Source: Undibacterium pigrum
GTDB lineage: Bacteria; Pseudomonadota; Gammaproteobacteria; Burkholderiales; Burkholderiaceae_D
DNA: 64,000 nt
Direction: 5' to 3'
Assembly: GCF_003201815.1 (NCBI RefSeq)
Contig: NZ_QJKB01000002.1
Span: 464,845 to 528,844, forward strand
The position numbers were made by a program, and so were the translations under genes. Position 1 is the first letter of the stretch. Each line of letters opens with the position of its first letter. Below, one piece after another: positions 17,740 to 27,180 of the stretch. The notes below the pieces were generated by a model, which was not told the DNA's origin, did not search any database, and was given only the letters and a program-made list of their open reading frames with translations.

Positions 17740-18981
17740 GCGCTTGAGCCTGTACACACTTGCAAAACTGTTCTGTATCTTTGTTGCTGCTTCCTTGCCT
17801 GTCACCGTGCCGTTCAAGAGATCGGCATTCACATTCCATAATTCCTGTTCCATGCTGGGCTGGCCGCGGTTTAGTATCTGTGCATTGACGCGTATGCTCG
17901 ATTCACAAGCCGTGCGCCATTCCATCATCTGTTTTCCTATAGGGTCACGTACGGCAATCAAGTGATTCGACAATGAAAAAAATCCTGTGACGCGGTTGGT
18001 GTACAGGTCAGCAAACTCCTGTGAACCCAGCCATTCGAGAAACTTATAGGCATCTTCCTTGTTGCGTGATTTTTTATTGATGCCTATACCTATATCCATG
18101 TGATCGAGGATGTAGCACTTGTCACCAGCGGCGCGCACAGGCGGTGCAAATACCCCAAAATCCAGGCCCTGCACCTGATTGAAGTAAGAGATGTCCCAGG
18201 AACCAACTGGGTAGACCGCTGCTTTGCCAGCGGCGAACTGATGCTGGCTGTCGCTATAGGTTTGCGTGCTGGCTGTACTGGGCAGGTAGGAACCCAGCTT
18301 GGCGGCATAATCAAAAGCAGCCACATATTGTGCGTCGGTAAATTTTGCTTTGCCTGCAATGAGCGCCTTGCGGCCAGTTTCACCATGCCAGTAATTAGGC
18401 CCTATGCTGGTGAACAGGGTTTGTGTGGCTTCCCATTTTTCTGCTGTGCCCAGCGCCAGTGGAATGTAGGTGCCATTCTTCTTTACCGCATCCAGCACGG
18501 TCAAAAATTCAGCCTGGGTTTTTGGTGCCTGCAGATTGAGTTTCTTGAAGATTTTTTTGTTGTACAAAAAACCGTGGATAACAGAAGCCACCGGCATGCA
18601 AAAAGTCGTTTTCGCATCATCGGTCTGCCAGGCCAGCAGTGCAGTTGCTTCAAAATGCTCCATACCTGCTTTGCCATCCAGTTTTTCGAGATAGCCTTTG
18701 TTGTACAAGGATTGCGACACATCAAACGGACGGCACGCTACCAGGTCACCTGCAGTACCATTGGCAAAATGGGCTTGCAGGCTGGCGTCATATTCTGTCG
18801 GCGTGGTCGGTGCAAAGCGTATATCTATGCCGGGATGGCGTTTGGCAAATGCAGGTATCAGGACTGTTTCCCACAAGGCCTTGTCATCGACGCGCCAGCT
18901 TTCCAGGATGAGCGTGCCAGCATTGGCAGTGCTCATCATGGCGGTGATGCATAACATGGCGATTTTGGGGATGCGGTTCAA
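17737..18981 (-). CDS. ABC-type sugar-binding protein (orphan)
   Basis: The chosen start is a TTG at 18981, six bases after AGGA; a longer frame to 19017 also begins with TTG. From there the protein has about 414 residues with a signal peptide (MNRIPKIAMLCITAMMSTANA). It has the solute-binding family 1 pattern: TLILESWRVDD at the mature N-terminus, FAKRHPGIDIRF, LYNKKIFKKLNL and FAAGKAAVYPVGSWDI. No ABC permease or ATPase gene lies nearby, so it either serves transporters elsewhere or feeds ligand information to the two-component system just upstream on the same strand. The stop codon lies at the edge of the 158-bp repeat. Confidence 0.87.
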   Translation of the reverse strand: MNRIPKIAMLCITAMMSTANAGTLILESWRVDDKALWETVLIPAFAKRHPGIDIRFAPTTPTEYDASLQAHFANGTAGDLVACRPFDVSQSLYNKGYLEKLDGKAGMEHFEATALLAWQTDDAKTTFCMPVASVIHGFLYNKKIFKKLNLQAPKTQAEFLTVLDAVKKNGTYIPLALGTAEKWEATQTLFTSIGPNYWHGETGRKALIAGKAKFTDAQYVAAFDYAAKLGSYLPSTASTQTYSDSQHQFAAGKAAVYPVGSWDISYFNQVQGLDFGVFAPPVRAAGDKCYILDHMDIGIGINKKSRNKEDAYKFLEWLGSQEFADLYTNRVTGFFSLSNHLIAVRDPIGKQMMEWRTACESSIRVNAQILNRGQPSMEQELWNVNADLLNGTVTGKEAATKIQNSFASVYRLKR

Positions 18982-19373
18982 AAGAGATCCTGTCAAGAAT
19001 ATTTTCAAGCTCAACAAATCGGTATAAATAAATTACTTGAAACTGATACTAGCAATGCGATGAATGTAATGCCACTTGCATATCTGTTTAGTGCGTCTTT
19101 TTATAAGTGATTGATTTATTGAGGGTTTGTGCAAACTGGTCAGGTGAACAGCTTACAAATCCTTACCCGGTTCTGGCGCTGGTATTGCTGTTTGCTAGGG
19201 TGTGGATGATTTACAGATGTGCGAATTCCCAAGCTGACAAAACTTAACTTAAGAATTCCTTACAAAACTTTACAAAAGTCTGGATTCGGGTGTTGTGATT
19301 CGCGCAGAGGCTTGTCAGCTTGTGCGTGCGCGACAAGCTGAAACGAGAAAGCATAGACGTGGGAAATGCCCGT
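18982..19373. other. Intergenic region between the histidine kinase and sugar-binding protein genes
   Basis: About 390 bases without a gene. A hairpin at 19316-19340 (CAGCTTGT pairing with ACAAGCTG) lies 34 bases past the kinase stop codon but has no T-run. The middle holds repeated TTACAAA-like words (CTTACAAATCCTTACC, TTCCTTACAAAACTTTACAAAAG), possible regulator sites in the promoter of the gene at 17737. Confidence 0.45.
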
Positions 19374-20840
19374 TCAGGCAGTGTTTTCCTTGGGCAGGTT
19401 GATGATGGCCTTCAAGCCGCCTTCAGCATGGTTTTCCAGTACCAGCTTGCCGCCGTGAGCTTCGATGACGCTGCGGGCTATGCCCAGGCCCAGACCCATA
19501 CCGCTTTCATTCTGGCTGCGGCCATGTACCAAGCGCACATAGGGATCAAACAAACTTGGCAGGGCATCTTCCGGCACGCCAGGGCCGTGGTCGCGCACTT
19601 CTATGATGACGCTATCCGCAGCAGCGTGTACGCTGATTTCAGCACGTTCACCATAGTAGAGGGCATTGTCGAGCAGATTACCTATTGCACGTTTCAGTGC
19701 CAGTGGCTTGCCATGCACAGTCAGGCCTGAATCTGCGTATGCCACATTATGTTTGGCCAGATGGGCACTGCGTACCAGTCTGCGTATCAGCGGGTCCAGC
19801 CTGACTTCAGTAGGGTTTTCATGGATGTCGCTATCCTTCACGCATTGCAGAGCGCCCTTGACCATCATGTCAAGGTCATCCAGGTCTTCTTCAAATTCAC
19901 CACGCAAGACATCATCGTCTAGTAGCTCTGAACGCAGCTTGAGACGCGTGATAGGCGTGCGCAGGTCGTGCGAGATAGAGATGAACAGGCGTTCACGGTC
20001 TTCGATATAGCTTTGTATGCGCTGGCGCATGGCACTGAAGGCGCGGGCGGTATTGATGAATTCCTTGCTGCCTGTCTCAGGCAAGTCTGGCACCTGCTCA
20101 CCCTTGCCAAAGGCTGCAGCCGCATCTGACAAGGCCGCCAGTGGCCGCGTGATCCAGCGTACCACCATGATGGAGAGCAGCAATACCGCCGCCAGTGACA
20201 GACCCTGCAAGACCAGGCGGTCAAAGGACAGAGGATCATTGCCCTTCAAAAAATAAGGATTGGGCATCAGGGCAGCCAGGTATAACCAGTTGCCTGGTTC
20301 CAGCTCGGTCTGTATCACCAGCACTGGTGCGGGTTCAGGCTTGATCAGCAGGATATGCTGCACCCAGCTCTCGGGCAGGTCGGTGATGCGGGTGCCTTCG
20401 ACAGAGGTTGTCAGTTGATCCGGCCACGCAAAGGCCAGCTTGAATTCAGGGTATTGCGGCAAGTCAGTCTTGAGGGTATTGCCAACCTTGCCCAGCACCG
20501 CATGCACCAGTGCTTGCGATTCTATTTCTGTGATGGGGACATAGGCATTGTTCGCCTGCACAAAAAAACGCGTTCCACCCATCTCACGGAATTGCTGTAT
20601 CAACACGGTACGGTAATTAGGTGGCAGGCTGCGAAAGAATCGTATCGCGCTTGATGCACTGTGCGCCAGGTATTGTGCAGCCGTGGTGGCTTCTATCTCA
20701 GCCTTGGCGCGTTGCTGGGTGGTCCAGATGGCGCTGCCCACGAGTTGTGTCAGCAACACACCGCACACCATGACCAGCGACAAACGGCCCAGCAGCGATT
20801 GCGGCAACCAGCGCCTCAGCACGATGGCCGCTTCAGGCAC
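19374..20840 (-). CDS. Sensor histidine kinase (EnvZ-like, periplasmic sensor loop)
   Basis: A 488-residue protein with two membrane helices (about 18-42 and 208-230) enclosing a periplasmic domain of about 165 residues. Then come a HAMP linker, the H-box SISHDLRTPITRLKLR (His291), the N-box NLLDNALYYG, the G1 box DHGPGVP and the G2 box GMGLGLGIA. All catalytic motifs are intact. The gene overlaps the response regulator by 8 bases, so they are coupled. Similar kinases in Pseudomonas (GtrS) respond to sugar metabolites and pair with GltR; here a GtsA-like binding protein begins the same operon. The ligand is inferred to be a sugar or its periplasmic complex. Confidence 0.92.
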   Translation of the reverse strand: MPEAAIVLRRWLPQSLLGRLSLVMVCGVLLTQLVGSAIWTTQQRAKAEIEATTAAQYLAHSASSAIRFFRSLPPNYRTVLIQQFREMGGTRFFVQANNAYVPITEIESQALVHAVLGKVGNTLKTDLPQYPEFKLAFAWPDQLTTSVEGTRITDLPESWVQHILLIKPEPAPVLVIQTELEPGNWLYLAALMPNPYFLKGNDPLSFDRLVLQGLSLAAVLLLSIMVVRWITRPLAALSDAAAAFGKGEQVPDLPETGSKEFINTARAFSAMRQRIQSYIEDRERLFISISHDLRTPITRLKLRSELLDDDVLRGEFEEDLDDLDMMVKGALQCVKDSDIHENPTEVRLDPLIRRLVRSAHLAKHNVAYADSGLTVHGKPLALKRAIGNLLDNALYYGERAEISVHAAADSVIIEVRDHGPGVPEDALPSLFDPYVRLVHGRSQNESGMGLGLGIARSVIEAHGGKLVLENHAEGGLKAIINLPKENTA

Positions 20841-21549
20841 TGACCACGCTCACATCAGCAGAAAACACATATCCAGCCCCACGCACAGTCTTGATCAGGG
20901 TGGGCTGTTTACTGTCATCCTTGAGCAGCAGGCGCAGGCGGCTGATCTGTACATCGAGAGAGCGGTCCAGCGGGCCGGCATCACGGCCACGGGTTTCTTC
21001 TGACAACACATTACGGTCGAGCACATCGCCCGGGTGCTCGACGAAATATTTCAGCAATTGATAATCCAGTCCCGTCAGTGCCACCAGTTCACCAGTGTTG
21101 TCGGTGACCTTGCGTTCTGTCAGGTCCAGCGTGAAACCCAGGAAACGGTAATAACGCGGCGCTGCTGCAACATCGGCAATTGCAGTACGGCGCAGTATCG
21201 CCTTGATACGCGCCAGCAGTTCACGCGGGTTATAAGGTTTGGCGATATAGTCATCGGCACCCAGTTCCAGCCCGACAATGCGGTCAGTGTCATCTGAACT
21301 GGCAGTCAGCATGATGATGGGTATATTGGATTTTTGCCGCACTACCTTGCACAGGGCAAAGCCGTCGGTGTCGGGCAACATCACATCCAGTATCACCAGC
21401 GACAACTGGTTCATCTGGCTATTGAATTCAGCCACAAAGCTCTCTCCATTGTGTGAGAGGATGACTTCATACTGATTTTTTTCCAGATAGGTTTTCAGTA
21501 ACACCCGGGTTTTCTGGTCATCGTCGACTATCAGTATTTTGCGTGTCAT
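20833..21549 (-). CDS. OmpR-family response regulator
   Basis: The start is placed at the ATG at 21549, 8 bases after GAGG; a GTG at 21564 is in frame. The protein has about 238 residues. The receiver domain (1-120) has the acidic pair DDD (9-11), phosphoacceptor Asp55 in VILDVMLPD, the conserved Thr (MLTAS) and Lys (KPYNPREL). A winged-helix OmpR/PhoB effector domain follows (LTGLDYQLLKYFVEHPGDV, DVQISRLRLLL, TVRGAGYVF). It follows the binding-protein gene by 18 bases and overlaps the kinase gene, so the three form an operon. It probably controls nearby sugar-uptake genes. Confidence 0.93.
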   Translation of the reverse strand: MTRKILIVDDDQKTRVLLKTYLEKNQYEVILSHNGESFVAEFNSQMNQLSLVILDVMLPDTDGFALCKVVRQKSNIPIIMLTASSDDTDRIVGLELGADDYIAKPYNPRELLARIKAILRRTAIADVAAAPRYYRFLGFTLDLTERKVTDNTGELVALTGLDYQLLKYFVEHPGDVLDRNVLSEETRGRDAGPLDRSLDVQISRLRLLLKDDSKQPTLIKTVRGAGYVFSADVSVVSA

Positions 21550-21567
21550 CTTTGTCTGCCTCACATT

Positions 21568-22893
21568 TTATGGAGTTTGTTTTTTATTATTGCCAAATGT
21601 CTTATACATCGCCACCAGTCTGGCCTGGGTGTCGGAGGGGCTGACCGTGGCATCGATAAAGTATCTGTGTATTACGGCGATGATGGCGTCCTTGCTGGTT
21701 TCGTCGGTAGCCATGCGGTGCACCAGGCTGGGCGCTTGCGTGGTTGCGCCCTGGGCAAAGGCATTCCAGGAAGCACGGGCACAGCTATCCATGCGCGCCG
21801 GGTCAGCATCACGCCTTACCGAGACCGAACCCTTGACGGCATTGTAGTCAACCTGCACCGCAGGCGTGGCGACCAGGCGGGCCAGTTTTTCTTGGGCGGC
21901 GATGCGCGAATAATCGTTGGTGAACATCGAAAAAGTATCGACACTATACAAATGGTATTTGCCCGTACCCGGCATGGCCGTGCAGGAGAAAGCCTCGTCC
22001 GTGACAAAACCGCCATCATTGAGTTCACCCTTGACCCAGTCACCGGTGATCATCATGGCCGCTTCATTTTTTGAAAACTGACGTACCACTTCTGTCCACG
22101 GACGTTCATCAACAGGATTATTCATCCAGCTTTTCATCTGGCGCAAGCGTTCCAGCGCATGGCTGAAGCGTTTGTCCATCACGGCCTGGGCATTTTGTCT
22201 GACGAATAATTCGCGATGGTATTCTGGTCCGCCCTCGGCCAGTATCAGGTTTTCAAACAGGGTGGCTACTTGCCAGGGTTCGCTGCTTTGTGCCAGTGGT
22301 ATCAGACCTGCGGCTTTCAGTTTGGCTGCAACCATGACCAGCTCATCCCAGTTTTCTGGTGGCGAAAGCTTTAGCGTGCTGAATATTTTCTTGTTATAAA
22401 ACAGGGTGTTGATGCGATGTATGCCCAGCGGTGCAGCCACCACATGCTTGCGGTGCTGTATCAGGTTTTGTATGGTCGGGAAGAAACTGGTATTCCATTT
22501 ATTGGCCGCTGCCACCTTGTCCAGCTCCAGCAAGAAACCCAGGTCTGCCCATTCACGTATGGAGACACCGATGATTTGCGTGACTTCGGGCGCATCATTG
22601 GCCAGTACGCGACTCTTCAATACTTTGCCCGCACCTATGCCTGCACCACCGGGTATGCCCGCATCGCGCCAGGTGATACCTTCATCTGCCATGCGTGCCG
22701 CCAGCAGGCTGGCCGCCTTGCGTTCGCTGGCCGAGGTCCACCAGTGCAAGACTTGCAGCGTGCTGTCAGACTGCGGTGTAGCTGCATGGATTTTAGCTGT
22801 GCAAAACGCCATGCACAAAACCCCAAGCGCCGCCGCCCTGGCAAAGCGCCAGACGGGTGGTGATGCAGCGACATGATGGGCGGGCGAAATCAA
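21568..22893 (-). CDS. GtsA-like periplasmic sugar-binding protein in operon with a two-component system
   Basis: A 441-residue protein with a TTG start preceded by GGAAAAG and a signal peptide ending near KIHAAT. The mature protein begins LQVLHWWTSASERKAASLL and continues with DEGITWRDAGIPGGAG, the pattern of the glucose/mannose-binding protein GtsA of Pseudomonas. Further family marks are LFYNKKIF, FSKNEAAMMITGDW and GTGKYHLYSVDTF. The permease and ATPase genes that normally follow gtsA are absent; a response regulator and kinase follow instead. This suggests a sensory binding protein that presents sugar to the kinase, or a displaced transporter component. Confidence 0.9.
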   Translation of the reverse strand: MISPAHHVAASPPVWRFARAAALGVLCMAFCTAKIHAATPQSDSTLQVLHWWTSASERKAASLLAARMADEGITWRDAGIPGGAGIGAGKVLKSRVLANDAPEVTQIIGVSIREWADLGFLLELDKVAAANKWNTSFFPTIQNLIQHRKHVVAAPLGIHRINTLFYNKKIFSTLKLSPPENWDELVMVAAKLKAAGLIPLAQSSEPWQVATLFENLILAEGGPEYHRELFVRQNAQAVMDKRFSHALERLRQMKSWMNNPVDERPWTEVVRQFSKNEAAMMITGDWVKGELNDGGFVTDEAFSCTAMPGTGKYHLYSVDTFSMFTNDYSRIAAQEKLARLVATPAVQVDYNAVKGSVSVRRDADPARMDSCARASWNAFAQGATTQAPSLVHRMATDETSKDAIIAVIHRYFIDATVSPSDTQARLVAMYKTFGNNKKQTP

Positions 22894-23262
22894 AAGAGCT
22901 TTTCCGGGCAGGTTATTGCAGCAGGGAAATCAGGTTTTCAGGATTGATCTGGAAAACCGAACCGGATGCATATTACCAAAGGGGGATGCTTTCTGGTAGG
23001 CATTGTTCTTTTGTGTACACAATAGGGCCTGGGATGTAATACCTTGCCCTGCTCACTTCGGATGTCGCATACGTACAAAGATAAAGTGGCTATACATGCT
23101 TGAAAATCGTAGGTTGGGCTACGCTTTACCAGCCCAACACTCGGCGTTTAGATGACGTATACGTTTCTTGAGGCCCAGTGTTGGGCTGATACCCCGTAGC
23201 CCAACCTACACGAGTCGTAGGCCTTCTATATTTCTTTAAGAGTGACCGGCACCGTATTTTGA
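22894..23262. other. Intergenic region with one palindromic repeat
   Basis: About 370 bases between the GtsA-like gene start and the stop of the next minus-strand gene. It holds the palindromic repeat at 23109-23209. No coding sequence was seen; the promoter of the binding-protein/two-component operon should lie in the left part. Confidence 0.5.
23109..23209. repeat. GTAGGTTGGGC palindromic repeat, copy A
   Basis: The outer arms are GTAGGTTGGGCTACG and CGTAGCCCAACCTAC. An inner pair CAGCCCAACACT / AGTGTTGGGCTG flanks a variable centre (CGGCGTTTAGATGACGTATACG). It is related to the copies at 39852-39967 and 45740-45840. It could fold into a long cruciform or RNA hairpin. It is a non-coding dispersed repeat of a type common in betaproteobacteria. 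Confidence 0.85.
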
Positions 23263-24759
23263 TCAATCCCTTTTCCTCACGACCGCCCTCTCCAACAAAT
23301 CAAACCCCCACTGCGTCAGCAAAGCCAAAGCCGCAGCAGGCAAGGCACCTGCCAGCAACATCTGGTTGTCATTCAAGGCCAGGCCTATGGTGATGCGCTC
23401 GCCGTAACCACCGGCACCGATGAAGGCGGCGATGGTTGCTGTGCCTACACTCATGACAGCTGCCGTCTTCACACCCGCCAGTATCATGGGTAGGGCCAGA
23501 GGCAAGTCTATATTCAGCAAACGGTCACGGGCTGACAAACCCAGGGCCTGTGCTGCGAGGCGCAATCCGGCTGCTACCTGTACCAGACCTACACAGGTAT
23601 TACGGACGATAGGCAGCAAGGCATACAGCGACAGGGTGATCAGCGCGGGGACAAAACCTATCCTGCCCAGCAGAGGGATCAGCATCGCCAGCAAGGCCAG
23701 TGAGGGGATAGTTTGCAAAATGCCGACAGTCGCCATGACAAGCTCACGCAAGCGTGGGGCAAAGGCAGCGATGATACCCAGTGGGATTCCTACCAGGCAG
23801 GCCAGCGCAACTGACAGCAATACCAGTGTCAGATGCTGCCAGGTCAGCTTCAAAAAATCTGCGCCAAATAATTTGGACATGAAACCTGCTCGTTCAACGC
23901 TTGCCGGTGACTTTGCCAAAAATTGCTGCGCTGCCTGGGCAAAGCTCTGCCCGTCAATTTCTACCGCTGCATTCATCGCTATCATTTGCGCATTATCTAT
24001 CTTGCCCTCCAGTTTCTGTATTGCTGCCCAGGCTTGCGGGAAGCGCGCAGGCACATCCAGACGATAAAGCAAGACCGCGTCATAACGCGGGAAATAATTT
24101 GCATCATCCTGCAGCACGCGCAAGCCCAGTTGTTTGATCTTGGCATCGGTAGAGTAAATATCGATGACATCTACCTGTTTCGCAGTCAGGGCTTCGTAGG
24201 CGATGCCATGATCCAGTCCACTGGCTTGTTGCGGCAAGTGATAACGTTTGACCAGGCCTGGCCAGCCATCTGCGCGGCCTAAAAATTCATGGGAGAGACC
24301 AAAGCGTAATGCAGTTTTTTTTGCCAGATCAGTCAGTGATTTGATATCTCCGGCTTCTGGCCGCATTGCCAGCGCATAGGTATTATTAAAACCCAGAGGT
24401 ACGGCAACACCCAGGCCCTGTTTAGCCAGTTCAGTCTGCATCTCCTGCATGCTGATTGCTTGCTCATGTTTCAGTATCTCGGTATTGATGGTGCCCATGT
24501 ACTCGGGATAAACATCAATGCTGCCATTCTTGAGCGCGTTGAAGACGATGGCAGTGTTACCCAGCCCTTGCTGGTGCAATGCAGGACTATGGGCAGCAGC
24601 AGTCTGCGTCAGGATTTCTCCCAGCACATAGGATTCAGTAAAGCGTTTGGAACCGACTTTGAGCGTATCAGCGGCCTGTGCCTGTACTGCAAAACTGCTT
24701 AGCAATAACAGTTTCAAGACTAAAGACAAAAGATATTGCAGCCTGCACCAGATCAGCAT
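23263..24759 (-). CDS. Osmoprotectant-type ABC transporter, fused binding protein and permease
   Basis: A 498-residue protein. A signal peptide (to about residue 29) is followed by an OpuAC-type glycine betaine/choline-binding domain (about 30-285: LKVGSKRFTESYVLGEIL, GSIDVYPEYMGTI, DVIDIYSTDAKI). A permease domain of about six helices follows (about 305-495) with the ABC-contact loop LGLSARDRLLNIDLPLALPMILAG. In OpuB/C and YehYZ-like systems these parts may be fused in either order. No ATPase gene is adjacent on either side, so the energising subunit must be encoded elsewhere, if the system works. Confidence 0.9.
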   Translation of the reverse strand: MLIWCRLQYLLSLVLKLLLLSSFAVQAQAADTLKVGSKRFTESYVLGEILTQTAAAHSPALHQQGLGNTAIVFNALKNGSIDVYPEYMGTINTEILKHEQAISMQEMQTELAKQGLGVAVPLGFNNTYALAMRPEAGDIKSLTDLAKKTALRFGLSHEFLGRADGWPGLVKRYHLPQQASGLDHGIAYEALTAKQVDVIDIYSTDAKIKQLGLRVLQDDANYFPRYDAVLLYRLDVPARFPQAWAAIQKLEGKIDNAQMIAMNAAVEIDGQSFAQAAQQFLAKSPASVERAGFMSKLFGADFLKLTWQHLTLVLLSVALACLVGIPLGIIAAFAPRLRELVMATVGILQTIPSLALLAMLIPLLGRIGFVPALITLSLYALLPIVRNTCVGLVQVAAGLRLAAQALGLSARDRLLNIDLPLALPMILAGVKTAAVMSVGTATIAAFIGAGGYGERITIGLALNDNQMLLAGALPAAALALLTQWGFDLLERAVVRKRD

Positions 24760-24927
24760 GGGTTTGCGCTCCGCTAAATTGTGACCGAAACTGCGATGGG
24801 GTATTTACCTTGTATTCTACATGGCGTTTGCCAATGTCCAATTCCACCCTGATTCTGGCTGAACCGCCGCTACTCCTGTTTCTGACTCAGACTTACACTG
24901 CAAACTCCAGATAAATCAGGAGCTGCC

Positions 24928-25797
24928 ATGCCAAGCGCAGGAACGACGCACATATCAATTGTAGTAAGCACATTTAGCACTAAACAGGACATGCGTGCCG
25001 ATGACCCGCTCAGCGACTTCAGTGCTCGCGAGATCATGCTCAATGAAATCAGCAAGCGTGTCTATGTTACGGGCACAGGGCCAGCCGTCATTGTCATGAC
25101 AGAGATGCCCGGCATCAGTCCGCATGTGGCGCGCTTTGCGCGCTGGGTGCGTGATGCGGGTTTTACGGTGTATATGCCTTCTTTGTTCGGACGCGATGGC
25201 GTGGTGGCATCGGCAGAAGAGGGCGCTGCGGTATTCCAGAAAGCCTGTGTCAGTGCAGAATTTCGTGCTTTTGCAGGCAAAGGATCCAGCCCCGTCACTT
25301 TGTGGCTGAGGGCGCTGGCAAGACTGGCGCATGAAGAATCTGGCGGACCAGGTGTAGGGGCTATAGGCATGTGCTTCACCGGTAATTTTGCCTTGTCGAT
25401 GATGCTGGAGCCAGCGGTGCTTGCACCAGTGGTATCGCAACCATCCCTGCCCATGGATGACCCGGCAGGAACGGGGATGGATGCGGCCGATTTGCAAGCC
25501 GTACGCCAGCGTCTCGAGGCAGAAGACCTGACTGTCATGGCTTACCGTTTTGCTGGCGATGCATTTTGCCGCGCCCAGCGTTTTGCCGCATTTTCAGAAG
25601 CCTTGGGTGAACGCTTCGTCAGCAAGGTATTGCCAGACAGCGCCGCCAGTCAGGATACTGCCCCTTTCTTTACACGTTATGTGACTACACCGCATAGCGT
25701 AGTAACGGCGCACCTGATCGATGAGGCAGGGCAGCCAACTATCGCTGCAAGGGATGAGATACTGGATTTTTTTGCCAGCAGGCTTAAACCAATGTAA
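24928..25797 (+). CDS. Dienelactone hydrolase family protein
   Basis: A 289-residue alpha/beta hydrolase; the start follows CAGGAGCTGCC. The dienelactone hydrolase pattern is present: GPAVIVMTEMPGISPHVARFAR, GFTVYMPSLFGRDG and the nucleophile elbow GAIGMCFTGNF with Cys as nucleophile. A late His (TTPHSVVTAHL) may complete the triad. The family opens lactone rings in chlorocatechol breakdown, but most members have other, unknown ester substrates. It stands alone, divergent from the ABC fusion gene and convergent with the phosphodiesterase gene. Confidence 0.88.
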   Translation: MPSAGTTHISIVVSTFSTKQDMRADDPLSDFSAREIMLNEISKRVYVTGTGPAVIVMTEMPGISPHVARFARWVRDAGFTVYMPSLFGRDGVVASAEEGAAVFQKACVSAEFRAFAGKGSSPVTLWLRALARLAHEESGGPGVGAIGMCFTGNFALSMMLEPAVLAPVVSQPSLPMDDPAGTGMDAADLQAVRQRLEAEDLTVMAYRFAGDAFCRAQRFAAFSEALGERFVSKVLPDSAASQDTAPFFTRYVTTPHSVVTAHLIDEAGQPTIAARDEILDFFASRLKPM

Positions 25798-25800
25798 AAA

Positions 25801-25828
25801 AAATGCCTGGACCAGGATCCAGGCATTT
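25801..25828 (-). terminator. Strong terminator for the glycerophosphodiesterase gene
   Basis: AAATGCCTGGA pairs perfectly with TCCAGGCATTT around a 6-base loop. On the minus strand the stem runs into TTTTT (the A-run at 25796-25803). It lies between two convergent genes and would end the minus-strand transcript best; it can also fold for the plus strand. Confidence 0.88.
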
Positions 25829-25849
25829 GCATTCACTATCTTCAGATCA

Positions 25850-27013
25850 TTACTTTTTGAATGCAGTCACGGCAGCACGGCCAACAGCTGGATCATCGGT
25901 AAAGAAACCATCTATGCCTGCTTTAAGATAGGCTGTGATTTCTGCAATGGAATCACCGCGCTGTGTCAATGAAGCAGCATCACCCAGACGCATACTAGGC
26001 GGCAGGAAAGGGTTTTCCGGGCGCAGTGTCCAGGTATGGACTTTCAAACCGGCAGCATGGGCATCAGTGACAAAGCTGGTGGCCGCACCCAGTTCATTCT
26101 TTGCGTCACGCGGAATGATGACTTCCTTGTACGGTGACACCGCATCTGCATATTGCGCGATTTCTTTCAGACCGGCAGGTTTGACGAGATCTGCATAAGT
26201 ACGGCTGCTGCCCGCAGCAACGAAGTCATACGGCGCATTGCGTGGTACGCCATTGACAGGCGGGTTCAAGGGATTGTCTATCAATTGCACCAGACGCATT
26301 TCTGTCATGCCGCGTAACTCTTTCAGGTTGGCGACTTCAAAAGACTGAATGAAGACGGCTGCATTCTTACCCTTATAGCCATTCGCTACCAGTACATCGA
26401 CCAGACGTTTTTCCAGAGGCAGGCCTATGGATTTGAAATAAGTCGGGTGCTTGGTTTCTGGATAGATACCGATGACGCGGTTTTTTTCTTTCGCCTGTTG
26501 TTTGACGAGATCAATCACTTCTTGCAGTGTTGGTACTTCAAACTGACCATCATAAGCCGTGTTGGCTGGGCGGTTAGCCGGGATGCGTTCCTTGGCGCGC
26601 AGGGTCTTCAATTCTGCCAGCGTGAAATCTTCCGTAAACCAGCCTGCGACAGGGATGCCATCTATGGTCTTGGTCGCTTTGCGGCCAGCAAATTGCGCCA
26701 GTGTGGAGACATTGGTGGTGCCAGAAATTTCATTTTCATGACGCGCTACCAGTACACCATCCTTGGTTGCGACCAGATCAGGTTCAACGATATCAGCGCC
26801 GTCATCTATGGCTTTTTGATATGAAGCCAGGGTATGTTCAGGGCGCAGGGCAGATGCACCACGGTGACCGGTGACTGTAGGCAGTGGTGGCCAGGATAAG
26901 CCAGGATTCTGGAAATCTACAGGCTCAGTGCTACTGCCACCGCAGGCACTCAGACTCATAGTGGCAAAGACTGCGCACAGTAAGCGCGCAGTATGTTTGG
27001 ACAAGTGTTTCAT
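25850..27013 (-). CDS. glpQ: Glycerophosphodiester phosphodiesterase, lipoprotein
   Basis: The ATG at 27013 follows GAGGAAG. The N-terminus is a lipoprotein signal peptide with lipobox LSAC (Cys about 24). The GDPD domain has the family hallmarks: VTGHRGASALRPEHTLASYQ (catalytic His), GADIVEPDLVATKDGVLVARHE (the metal-binding Glu-Asp and second His), a DALK-like insert, and near the end KVHTWTLRPEN and GIDGFFTDDP. It hydrolyses glycerophosphodiesters to glycerol-3-phosphate and an alcohol in the periplasm, supplying phosphate and glycerol. It is a single-gene unit. It resembles GlpQ more than the cytoplasmic UgpQ because it is exported and has the GDPD insertion. Confidence 0.93.
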   Translation of the reverse strand: MKHLSKHTARLLCAVFATMSLSACGGSSTEPVDFQNPGLSWPPLPTVTGHRGASALRPEHTLASYQKAIDDGADIVEPDLVATKDGVLVARHENEISGTTNVSTLAQFAGRKATKTIDGIPVAGWFTEDFTLAELKTLRAKERIPANRPANTAYDGQFEVPTLQEVIDLVKQQAKEKNRVIGIYPETKHPTYFKSIGLPLEKRLVDVLVANGYKGKNAAVFIQSFEVANLKELRGMTEMRLVQLIDNPLNPPVNGVPRNAPYDFVAAGSSRTYADLVKPAGLKEIAQYADAVSPYKEVIIPRDAKNELGAATSFVTDAHAAGLKVHTWTLRPENPFLPPSMRLGDAASLTQRGDSIAEITAYLKAGIDGFFTDDPAVGRAAVTAFKK

Positions 27014-27180
27014 CAAAGTCTTCCTCTATATGCATTGCAAGAAAATGGTGCCAAACTTATTGGCCAGAAATGCTTCGCAGCCATCAGTATGGCGATGGCA
27101 GGAATGTAATGCGAAAGAATGACTAGATGATGACTTGTGGAAATATTTATGCGCTCAGAGCTTGCTATGGAATGGCGAGT

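Noticed and set aside
18100..18954. A 284-codon open frame antisense to the sugar-binding protein gene
   Set aside because: It is covered by a clear family 1 solute-binding protein on the other strand and has no supporting start site.
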